Below, one piece after another: positions 1-4,941 of a DNA stretch of 6,929 nucleotides. Origin of the DNA: Nitratifractor sp. (GTDB lineage: Bacteria; Campylobacterota; Campylobacteria; Campylobacterales; Sulfurovaceae); the NCBI GenBank assembly GCA_015490055.1, contig WFYP01000029.1, forward strand, positions 1 through 6,929, written 5' to 3'. The first letter of the stretch is position 1, and each line of letters starts with the position of its first letter. The notes beneath the pieces are model-generated. The model made no database searches. It saw only the letters and a program-made list of their open reading frames with translations, and was not told the DNA's origin. The translations under genes were made by a program, and so were the position numbers.

Positions 1-439
1 TAAATAGCTCGGTTTGCATTAGTGAACCGGCAACATCATCATCGTATAGTTGCAGTTTCTTAATATCTTCTACATCTTCATCGTCTAAGTTAGATAGTAC
101 CTCTTTCTCTTTTTCGCTATCTAATTCGGCAATATCTTGTATTAAATCGGCTGCATCATCACTATCTAACTCATCTACAACATCTGCTAACTCTTTTACC
201 GATAACTTTTCGAGTGCTTCATCTTTAAGGTGTTCTGGAAGTTCTAATAAAACCTCTCCTAAGTGTTCCTCTGGAATTCTCCTTAGATAAGATAAAAAAG
301 TTTCAAAGCCATCTTCGTGGTAAATCTCTTTAAGTATTTTTGCAATATCGCTTGGGTGGCGATGTTCAAACTCTTCTTTGTTTGATATTAATGATTCAAG
401 TAGCTCCTTTTGAGCTTGATAATTTAATTCTGCTGGCAT
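1..439 (-). CDS. mgtE: Magnesium transporter MgtE, N-terminal part (cut by window edge)
   Basis: MgtE forms a homodimeric inner-membrane Mg2+ channel gated by cytosolic Mg2+ through an acidic N domain and paired CBS domains. Only the first 146 residues lie in the window. Residues about 10-128 match the helical MgtE N domain: HPSDIAKIL near residue 28 corresponds to the family's LHPADIAELL repeat, followed by strongly acidic helices (VVDELDSDDAADL, residues 87-99; NLDDEDVEDI, 117-126). LYDDDVAGSLMQTE (131-144) matches the segment that opens the first CBS domain. The second CBS domain and the five transmembrane helices would lie beyond position 1. ATG at 439 is the only usable start, because no ATG, GTG or TTG follows in frame before the conserved HPSDIA stretch. 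Its ribosome site is weak (AGAG, seven bases upstream), and the start lies inside the 3' end of the preceding peptidase gene, so translational coupling is likely. The family call is firm; the transported ion is assumed from the family. Confidence 0.93.
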   Translation of the reverse strand, partial: MPAELNYQAQKELLESLISNKEEFEHRHPSDIAKILKEIYHEDGFETFLSYLRRIPEEHLGEVLLELPEHLKDEALEKLSVKELADVVDELDSDDAADLIQDIAELDSEKEKEVLSNLDDEDVEDIKKLQLYDDDVAGSLMQTELF

Positions 440-1676
440 CTTTTTTCTCTTTTACACTTATATTGATTTTTTCGTCTAAATTTTTCCAAATATATGGAGT
501 AGCATTATGTAGTTTACTAAGCGTATTATATAATTTTTTCTCTCTATATGGTAGGTTTTTAATGGAACTTTTTACATTTTTTACAATTTTTACACTTCGA
601 CTGCTACCACCTTTTATTTTTACAATTTTATGAAGAACTCTTTTAGGATTTATCGGCTTGCCATATTTATAAACACCTAAATGCAAATGTGGGCCTGTGC
701 TTCTGCCTGTGCTTCCAATTCTACCAATTACTTGTCTTGCTTTTACCATTTGTCCAACATGTACTAATTGCTTGCTTTGGTGTGCATATAAAGAAACCAA
801 TCCAGCCCCATGTGCAATTTTTGTAACTCTACCATATCCACGCATCCAGCCGGCATAAATTACTTTTCCACTAGCTATTGCGTGTATAGGTGTACCCCAT
901 TTCGCACCAAAATCTATACCCAAATGTGGGCGGTATCTGTGTAAAATTGGGTGCCATCTTTTGTATGAAAATGGTGAAGTTATACGTATCTTGTCGAGTG
1001 GATAAAAGAATGATTTATAAGATGCAGAAGATTTAATAATTTTAAATTTTGTAACACTTTTCACTATACTCTTATTTGTCCAAATTTGATAATTGTCACC
1101 TTTAGATACTGCAAAATACTCATTATCTCTATGCTTAACATATGCAGCTTTAATATTTGGTTCGCCCCATGGAATGCCACCTATACTCTTTTGCTTATAT
1201 TCAATAGAAATAACATCGCCTTTTCTTAACTTTGTAAAATCTACATATCCCTTAAATATTTTCTTTAAATATGTTGCCAAATTTGGATTGTTTGTTGCTT
1301 TTTTTATGTCCGAAAAACAGCTATTTTCTATTTTTATGTGAACTCTGTCTTTAATAGTTTTGTAATTTATAGGAATAATATCAAACTTATACTCTCCGCC
1401 TTTTTTAAATACCGAAATTTGCATCTCTTCGCCTAGCGGAATAAGTATTTGATTCAGAGTGCCATTATTTTCATCCTCAAAAAATGGAGCACCTGATTGA
1501 ATAGAAGATAAAAATTTAATATCATCAGGGTTAATTTGGTTATAAAACTTAGTCGAATCTATATGGTGCCTTGTTAAATACCCACCAAATGTCTCGCCAT
1601 CTTGCCACTTTTTTAATTTAAACTCTCCACTAAATAGAGAGGCAATTAAAAAAGTTAAAATAAATAGTACTTTCAA
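396..1676 (-). CDS. Csd3-like M23 (LytM) zinc metallopeptidase acting on peptidoglycan
   Basis: This is a 426-residue exported peptidase that probably cuts peptidoglycan peptide crosslinks in the periplasm. Residues 1-16 (KVLFILTFLIASLFS after the start) are a signal peptide. Residues about 20-215 resemble the two N-terminal domains of Helicobacter pylori Csd3/HdpA, a DD-endopeptidase/carboxypeptidase needed for cell shape; in that protein the N-terminal domain blocks the active site. The LytM domain covers about 228-348 and has all expected catalytic residues: zinc ligands H251 and D255 (HLGIDFG) and H332, with catalytic H299 (LYAH) and H330 of GPHLHLG. A lysine-rich tail of about 75 residues follows. 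The start is TTG: an AAGGA sits seven bases upstream, no in-frame ATG or GTG lies between it and the promoter, and it puts the signal peptide at the N terminus. Length is close to H. pylori Csd3 (about 400). It is divergent from the PgbA-domain gene and its end overlaps mgtE by 44 bp. Csd3 orthology rests on domain layout and remembered gene order. Confidence 0.92.
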   Translation of the reverse strand: MKVLFILTFLIASLFSGEFKLKKWQDGETFGGYLTRHHIDSTKFYNQINPDDIKFLSSIQSGAPFFEDENNGTLNQILIPLGEEMQISVFKKGGEYKFDIIPINYKTIKDRVHIKIENSCFSDIKKATNNPNLATYLKKIFKGYVDFTKLRKGDVISIEYKQKSIGGIPWGEPNIKAAYVKHRDNEYFAVSKGDNYQIWTNKSIVKSVTKFKIIKSSASYKSFFYPLDKIRITSPFSYKRWHPILHRYRPHLGIDFGAKWGTPIHAIASGKVIYAGWMRGYGRVTKIAHGAGLVSLYAHQSKQLVHVGQMVKARQVIGRIGSTGRSTGPHLHLGVYKYGKPINPKRVLHKIVKIKGGSSRSVKIVKNVKSSIKNLPYREKKLYNTLSKLHNATPYIWKNLDEKINISVKEKKDASRIKLSSSKGAT

Positions 1677-1683
1677 GATATAT

Positions 1684-1688
1684 TCCTT
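1684..1688 (-). promoter_or_regulatory. Ribosome binding site deciding the TTG start of the M23 peptidase
   Basis: On the minus strand this reads AAGGA, seven bases before the TTG at 1676. Upstream codons in that frame back to the promoter contain no ATG or GTG, so this site settles the start as TTG. Confidence 0.75.
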
Positions 1689-1713
1689 GCTATTTTGGGT
1701 TAAAATTGCAATA

Positions 1714-1719
1714 ATTATA
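1714..1719 (-). promoter_or_regulatory. Predicted -10 box for the M23 peptidase gene
   Basis: The minus strand carries a perfect TATAAT here, 37 bases before the TTG start, giving an expected transcription start near 1707 and a leader of about 30 bases that contains the AAGGA site. Campylobacterota sigma-70 promoters generally rely on the -10 box and AT-rich upstream sequence rather than a -35 box, and none is obvious here. Predicted from sequence only. Confidence 0.55.
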
Positions 1720-1747
1720 TCTAAATTTTAGAATATTGAGATATTTT

Positions 1748-1756
1748 TGGTACAAT
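1748..1756 (+). promoter_or_regulatory. Predicted extended -10 promoter for the PgbA-domain/glcD operon
   Basis: TGGTACAAT, preceded by a T run (TTTTTGG), matches the extended -10 form TGnTAtAAT typical of this phylum with one mismatch. Transcription would start near 1763, just before the AAAAGGA ribosome site at 1765-1771 and the ATG at 1778, so the leader would be only about 15 bases. It lies back-to-back with the minus-strand -10 box, about 30 bases away. Confidence 0.55.
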
Positions 1757-1777
1757 CACATATAAAAAGGATTTTAA

Positions 1778-2392
1778 ATGAATAGACTATTTTTATTATT
1801 GATTGCATTTAGCATAGCACTTTTTGCTAACTTTGTGCCTGCAAAAACATACACTACAGTTACAGCGGTAAATGGCGATAGAATAACAATGCAAGACTCA
1901 TTTGCAATGAATGGAATGAGCGGTTTGGTTATAAGGCAACTACCAAGTGGAGAGTTTGCATTAGTTACTGTAAAACAGACTGCACCAAAGCAAGCTGTTA
2001 TAATAGATAAAGACCCATTGGGTGGTAAAAACTTAGCAAATCTTAAGCCAATTCCAAAAGTTGGCGATAAAGTTGTAGGTGGCTTTATGTACGATAAAGT
2101 TATGGTTTTAGCACCAAATAGAGACACTTTTGTAAATGTACAAAACAAGTTTGGTATCCGCTCGGTTAATCCAGATATTTTTATGGGCTTTTTAGCAAAC
2201 AGAGGCTCTAGCAACCCAAGCAGTAGCGACTATAAAGCCTTTGCAAAGCTTACTCATATTGGATTGTTTGTAATATTTAAAAACGGATTTATTACACTTT
2301 ACGACCCACTAAGCGATACAGAGATTGGCAGAGTAATGATGGATATTAGCAATTACAATGCAATGAAACCATTTTATAATACATTTAGATAA
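1778..2392 (+). CDS. Exported protein with PgbA N-terminal domain (function unknown)
   Basis: The 204-residue product starts with a signal peptide (about residues 1-17, hydrophobic LFLLLIAFSIALFA), so it is periplasmic or surface-exposed. The rest matches my recollection of the N-terminal domain of H. pylori PgbA (HP0508): a beta-rich segment with GMSGLVIRQL (about 47-56), then PKVGDKVVGGFMYDKVMVLAPN (about 93-114) and NPDIFMGFLANR (about 131-142). H. pylori PgbA was named for lysine-dependent plasminogen binding and is roughly twice this length. Here only the shared N domain is present and the protein ends in arginine, so plasminogen binding should not be assumed; the conserved role is unknown. 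The ATG is supported by AAAAGGA six bases upstream. glcD follows after 10 bp and a Csd3-like peptidase gene is divergent. I recall the same three genes as neighbours in H. pylori and C. jejuni, which supports the assignment and hints at an envelope role. Family call is good; function is open. Confidence 0.82.
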   Translation: MNRLFLLLIAFSIALFANFVPAKTYTTVTAVNGDRITMQDSFAMNGMSGLVIRQLPSGEFALVTVKQTAPKQAVIIDKDPLGGKNLANLKPIPKVGDKVVGGFMYDKVMVLAPNRDTFVNVQNKFGIRSVNPDIFMGFLANRGSSNPSSSDYKAFAKLTHIGLFVIFKNGFITLYDPLSDTEIGRVMMDISNYNAMKPFYNTFR

Positions 2393-2402
2393 CGGAGATT
2401 AG

Positions 2403-3788
2403 ATGGAAATAGCTAAAGAGCATATAGATTTTTTTACAAAGCTTGTTGGAGCTGATAATATATATACAGACAAAGCCCACAAAAGAGCATACAGTTACGA
2501 TGCAACAAGAACATATTACGAGCCAGATGCGGTACTTTTTCCAAGAAGCGAAGAGGATATAAGCAAAATTTTAAAGTACTGTAATGAGCACAAAATTGTA
2601 ATAGTGCCTCGTGGGGCTGGAAGTGGCTTTACAGGTGGAGCATTGCCAGTAAATGGTGGTATTGTGCTAGCTATGGAGAAACATATGAATAATATTCTCG
2701 AAATAGATTTAGAAAATATGCTAGCTATTGTACAACCTGGAGTGGTGAATAAAGATTTGCAACACCATGTCGAAGAGTTGGGGCTATTTTATCCGCCAGA
2801 CCCAGCAAGCGAAGAGTACTCTACACTTGGTGGAAATGTTAGCGAAAACGCAGGCGGAATGCGTGCAGCGAAGTATGGTATTACAAAAGATTTTGTAATG
2901 GCTCTAAGAGCAGTATTGCCAAATGGCGATGTAATTCGTGCAGGTAAACGAACTATAAAAGATGTTGCTGGCTACAATATTGCAGGTATCTTAACTGCCA
3001 GCGAAGGTACTTTGGCAGTAATTACAGAAATCACACTAAAACTTTTGCCAAAGCCAAAATTTGCTAAATCTTATATGGGGATTTTTCCAGATGTTAGCAG
3101 TGCGATGAATGCAGTATTTAAATCTTTGGCAAAGGGTGCAAACCCAGTTGCTATGGAGTTTTTAGACTCTTTAGTTGTAAAAGCAGTGCAGGAGAAGTTG
3201 GGAGTAGATTTACCAAGCGAAGCTGGAGCCTTGCTAATTGGCGATGTAGATGGAAACGTCGAGCAAGAGGTGGAGTTTCAGCTTAAAACTTTAAAAGAGT
3301 CATTTTTAGAAAATGGAGCAGTAGATTTTAGGGTAGCAAGTGAAAAAAGCGAAAGAGATGAACTTTGGCGAGCAAGAAGAGGGGCATCGCAATCTATTAC
3401 GATTTATGGTAGTAAAAAACTTAACGAAGATATATCAGTACCTAGAAGTATGCTACCAAAAGCGTTAGAAGAGATTTATAAAATTGGCTCAAAATATAAC
3501 TTTAATGTACCATGCTTTGGACACGCAGGCGATGGTAATATACATGTAAATGTTATGGTAGATGGTTCAGATTCAAAGCAGTTAGAAGATGGGCATAAAG
3601 CTATAAAAGAGATATTCCAACTGGTAGTAGATATGGGCGGAACGCTAAGCGGAGAACACGGAATAGGGCTTAGCAAAGCAGAGTTTATGAATATAGCCTT
3701 TAGCGACGAAGAGCTTTCTCTATTTAAGCGAGTAAAAGAGGCGTTTGACCCTAACGGTATATTAAACCCAGGGAAAATGGGACTTTAG
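2403..3788 (+). CDS. glcD: GlcD-type FAD-linked oxidase (glycolate/D-lactate dehydrogenase family)
   Basis: This 461-residue flavoenzyme oxidises a 2-hydroxy acid (glycolate, D-lactate or similar) to the 2-keto acid using FAD. The FAD-binding domain (about 36-215) shows VPRGAGSGFTGGALP (68-82), PPDPASEEYSTLGGNVSENAGG (131-152) and AAKYGITKDFV (155-165), all typical of the VAO/PCMH fold. The FAD-oxidase C-terminal domain (about 217-458) carries FGHAGDGNIHVNV (372-384) with the conserved histidines H374 and H381, then GTLSGEHGIG (413-422) and FDPNGILNPGKM (448-459). Length is normal for GlcD or bacterial D-lactate dehydrogenase. CGGAGA lies five bases before the ATG, and the gap to the upstream PgbA-domain gene is 10 bp, so the two are probably co-transcribed. 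No glcE or glcF lies next to it, so any FeS partner must be encoded elsewhere. Substrate cannot be read from the sequence; the symbol follows the usual Campylobacterota naming. Confidence 0.93.
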   Translation: MEIAKEHIDFFTKLVGADNIYTDKAHKRAYSYDATRTYYEPDAVLFPRSEEDISKILKYCNEHKIVIVPRGAGSGFTGGALPVNGGIVLAMEKHMNNILEIDLENMLAIVQPGVVNKDLQHHVEELGLFYPPDPASEEYSTLGGNVSENAGGMRAAKYGITKDFVMALRAVLPNGDVIRAGKRTIKDVAGYNIAGILTASEGTLAVITEITLKLLPKPKFAKSYMGIFPDVSSAMNAVFKSLAKGANPVAMEFLDSLVVKAVQEKLGVDLPSEAGALLIGDVDGNVEQEVEFQLKTLKESFLENGAVDFRVASEKSERDELWRARRGASQSITIYGSKKLNEDISVPRSMLPKALEEIYKIGSKYNFNVPCFGHAGDGNIHVNVMVDGSDSKQLEDGHKAIKEIFQLVVDMGGTLSGEHGIGLSKAEFMNIAFSDEELSLFKRVKEAFDPNGILNPGKMGL

Positions 3789-3791
3789 TCT

Positions 3792-3805
3792 GGTTGATGG
3801 TTGAT
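3792..3805 (+). repeat. Tandem heptamer GGTTGAT x2 next to palindromic repeat copy A
   Basis: GGTTGAT occurs twice in a row with no mismatch, starting three bases after the glcD stop. It lies on the GTAGGGG side of copy A, like the longer degenerate heptamer tract beside copy D. Confidence 0.6.
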
Positions 3806-3814
3806 TGTTTCCAT

Positions 3815-3844
3815 GTAGGGGACGACCTATGTGTCGTCCCGTAA
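3815..3844 (+). repeat. Short palindromic repeat, copy A (between glcD and yihY-like gene)
   Basis: The core opens with GTAGGGG and closes with CCCGTAA. It folds as a perfect 8-bp stem, GGGACGAC (3819-3826) with GTCGTCCC (3833-3840), around the loop CTATGT. It begins 27 bases after the glcD stop and ends before the next gene's ribosome site. Three related copies lie at 4690-4720, 4779-4810 and 4852-4882. It looks like a REP-type or small MITE-like intergenic element. It has no T run behind the stem on the plus strand, so it is a weak candidate as a classic terminator. No target duplication was recognised. Confidence 0.85.
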
Positions 3845-3865
3845 ATTCAAACTGCATAAAGAATT

Positions 3866-3873
3866 AAAAGGAG
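3866..3873 (+). promoter_or_regulatory. Ribosome binding site deciding the TTG start at 3878
   Basis: AAAAGGAG is the strongest Shine-Dalgarno match in the window. It sits four bases before the TTG at 3878, slightly tight but acceptable. The next in-frame ATG is about 35 codons in, inside the first transmembrane helix region, so TTG is preferred. Confidence 0.75.
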
Positions 3874-3877
3874 TTTT

Positions 3878-4681
3878 TTGAAAAATAGAACTATAAAAGA
3901 GTGGATAATCTATATATTTAAACTAACAAAAAACTTTGTGCTAGAACTTTTTGAGCCAAAAGTAAGCTTTTATGCAGCTAGTATGAGTTGGGCTACTCTG
4001 TTTTTTATAATTCCTATGCTTGTAATTACACTTTCTATAATTATTCATACTCCAATTTTTAATCAATATTATGCAAAAATACACACAATAATTGCAGAAT
4101 CTTTAGTGCCAACAAGTACAGAGCAAATTATGAGTTGGTTAGATAACTTTATTGCTAATGCATCTCAAATGGGCTATATTGGAACTGGATATGTAATAAT
4201 TGCAGCAATACTATTTTTTAAAGATTTCGATTATATAGTAAATGATATTTTTGGAGAAGAGAGACGCGGTATATTGCATGGTTTAGCAATTTATACCTTT
4301 TTAACCATATTTGTACCACTCGCGATTGCTAGCTCTATTTGGGTATTTGACATAGCAGATGATAAATTTCATTTTCAGCCATATGTTTTGCAGTTTATAA
4401 TCATTTGGCTAATTGTATTTATAGTGTTTAAAGTAACCCCAAGAGAGAAGATAAAACTTGATGCGTTAGCTATTAGTTCCTTTATTACAACTGTAGTGTG
4501 GTTTATAGCAAAAAGTGGATTTATGTTTTACATTCTACATAACAAAACATACACCACAATTTATGGAACAATCTCTATAGTGCTATTTACTTTTCTTTGG
4601 ATATACATATCATGGACAATCTTTTTACACGGTATGCAACTTTGCAATATGCTATTGAATGATGAAGAGGATAGTGATTAG
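3878..4681 (+). CDS. YihY/BrkB-family inner-membrane protein
   Basis: The 267-residue product is an integral membrane protein. Hydrophobic segments near residues 37-57, 100-115, 134-157, 167-186, 196-219 and 229-254 fit the six-helix YihY/BrkB family. FYAASMSWATLFFIIPM (31-47) matches the family's first-helix signature (usually YAA-LAY--L-SL-PL), and YGTISIVLFTFLWIYISW (229-246) followed by HGMQL matches the last-helix YGS...W-Y-S...GAE region. The acidic tail ends in NDEEDSD. Members were once called ribonuclease BN (rbn), but that activity belongs to RNase Z and was wrongly assigned; the true role is unknown, with transport suggested. The start is TTG with AAAAGGAG upstream. Length is slightly short for the family (about 280-300). 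The gene lies 89 bp behind glcD on the same strand, with repeat copy A in between, and I see no convincing promoter of its own. It converges on uvrB. Confidence 0.87.
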   Translation: MKNRTIKEWIIYIFKLTKNFVLELFEPKVSFYAASMSWATLFFIIPMLVITLSIIIHTPIFNQYYAKIHTIIAESLVPTSTEQIMSWLDNFIANASQMGYIGTGYVIIAAILFFKDFDYIVNDIFGEERRGILHGLAIYTFLTIFVPLAIASSIWVFDIADDKFHFQPYVLQFIIIWLIVFIVFKVTPREKIKLDALAISSFITTVVWFIAKSGFMFYILHNKTYTTIYGTISIVLFTFLWIYISWTIFLHGMQLCNMLLNDEEDSD

Positions 4682-4689
4682 TGGGTAGT

Positions 4690-4720
4690 GTAGGGGATGA
4701 CCTGTGTGTCGTCCCGTTAG
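4690..4720 (+). repeat. Short palindromic repeat, copy B
   Basis: This has the same core as copy A, from GTAGGGG to CCCGTTAG. The stem is GGGATGAC (4694-4701) with GTCGTCCC (4708-4715), loop CTGTGT. One base (T4698 against G4711) pairs only as a T-G wobble. It starts eight bases after the stop of the YihY-like gene and is followed by TTCATTTTTC, so a weak terminator role for that gene is possible. The bases before it (TTAGTGGGTAGTG, overlapping the stop codon) resemble the heptamer tract beside copy D. Confidence 0.85.
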
Positions 4721-4778
4721 TTCATTTTTCAATACAGTCAAAAACTCAGCAGATATGATACAAAAGAACAATTCATTG

Positions 4779-4810
4779 GTAGGGGCAGACCTATGTGTCT
4801 GCCCGTTAGT
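4779..4810 (+). repeat. Short palindromic repeat, copy C (variant stem)
   Basis: Same orientation and loop as copy A, but the stem is GGGCAGAC (4783-4790) with GTCTGCCC (4797-4804). Relative to copy A, the fourth and fifth stem bases change from AC to CA, and the opposite arm changes to match, keeping all eight pairs. Flanks share GTAGGGG before and CGTTAGTT after. Unlike the other three copies it has no heptamer-like sequence beside it. Confidence 0.85.
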
Positions 4811-4851
4811 TTAAACAGCCTAGTTTATTTAAATATCCTCGCAAGTTTTAA

Positions 4852-4882
4852 TTAGCGGGACGACACACAGGTCGTCCCCTAC
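4852..4882 (-). repeat. Short palindromic repeat, copy D (inverted)
   Basis: Read on the minus strand, this copy runs GTAGGGG, stem GGGACGAC, loop CTGTGT, stem GTCGTCCC, then CGCTAAT. On the plus strand the arms are 4857-4864 and 4871-4878. Its loop matches copy B, and B and D are near-identical but face each other across about 130 bases, so they could also pair with each other. In its own orientation it lies downstream of the uvrB stop. Confidence 0.85.
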
Positions 4883-4918
4883 ACCCTAGCCACTACACCC
4901 TAACAACTACTCACTAAC
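4877..4918. repeat. Degenerate 14-bp (2 x 7) tandem tract between copy D and uvrB
   Basis: Three consecutive 14-base units fill the space between copy D and the uvrB end: CCCTACACCCTAGC (4877), CACTACACCCTAAC (4891) and AACTACTCACTAAC (4905). Units 1 and 2 agree at 12 of 14 bases, and units 2 and 3 at 11 of 14. Each splits into two related heptamers; on the minus strand they have the form nnTAGnG. The first unit overlaps the edge of copy D. Confidence 0.6.
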
Positions 4919-4921
4919 CCC

Positions 4922-4941
4922 TAAGAAGCTAAAGCTTCTTA
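4922..4941 (-). terminator. Palindrome over the uvrB stop codon, possible weak terminator
   Basis: TAAGAAGCT (4922-4930) and AGCTTCTTA (4933-4941) are perfect 9-bp arms separated by AA, and the uvrB stop codon (4929-4931) lies in the centre. In RNA the two innermost pairs must open to form a loop. The arms are AT-rich and no U run follows in the uvrB direction (next bases GGGG), so this is a poor Rho-independent terminator; copy D further on is a stronger hairpin. Confidence 0.3.

Noticed and set aside
340..633. Open frame of 97 codons on the plus strand, hydrophobic when translated
   Set aside because: It is antisense to the 3' end of the M23 peptidase and the mgtE start, has no ribosome site, and its hydrophobicity is what the complement of lysine-rich codons gives.
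1774..2214. 146-codon open frame on the minus strand opposite the PgbA-domain gene
   Set aside because: It is wholly antisense to a gene with signal peptide, ribosome site and family match, and its own translation shows no recognisable motif.
3476..3676. Minus-strand open frame inside glcD
   Set aside because: It lies opposite the highly conserved GlcD metal-binding region; the open frame is a by-product of that coding constraint.
3855..3860. CATAAA as a -10 box for the YihY-like gene
   Set aside because: It matches TATAAT at only four positions and would start transcription inside the ribosome site at 3866-3873.
3878..4681. Ribonuclease BN (rbn) as product
   Set aside because: The family has six membrane helices and no nuclease motif; the name comes from a historical misassignment of RNase BN activity.
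4690..4733. Copy B as a classic Rho-independent terminator
   Set aside because: The stem is suitable, but the following sequence is CGTTAGTTCATTTTTC, with the T run about 10 bases away rather than directly behind the stem; kept as a repeat only.
3815..4882. CRISPR array
   Set aside because: The four repeats are self-palindromic, unevenly spaced, include one inverted copy and one gene between copies, and no cas gene is present.
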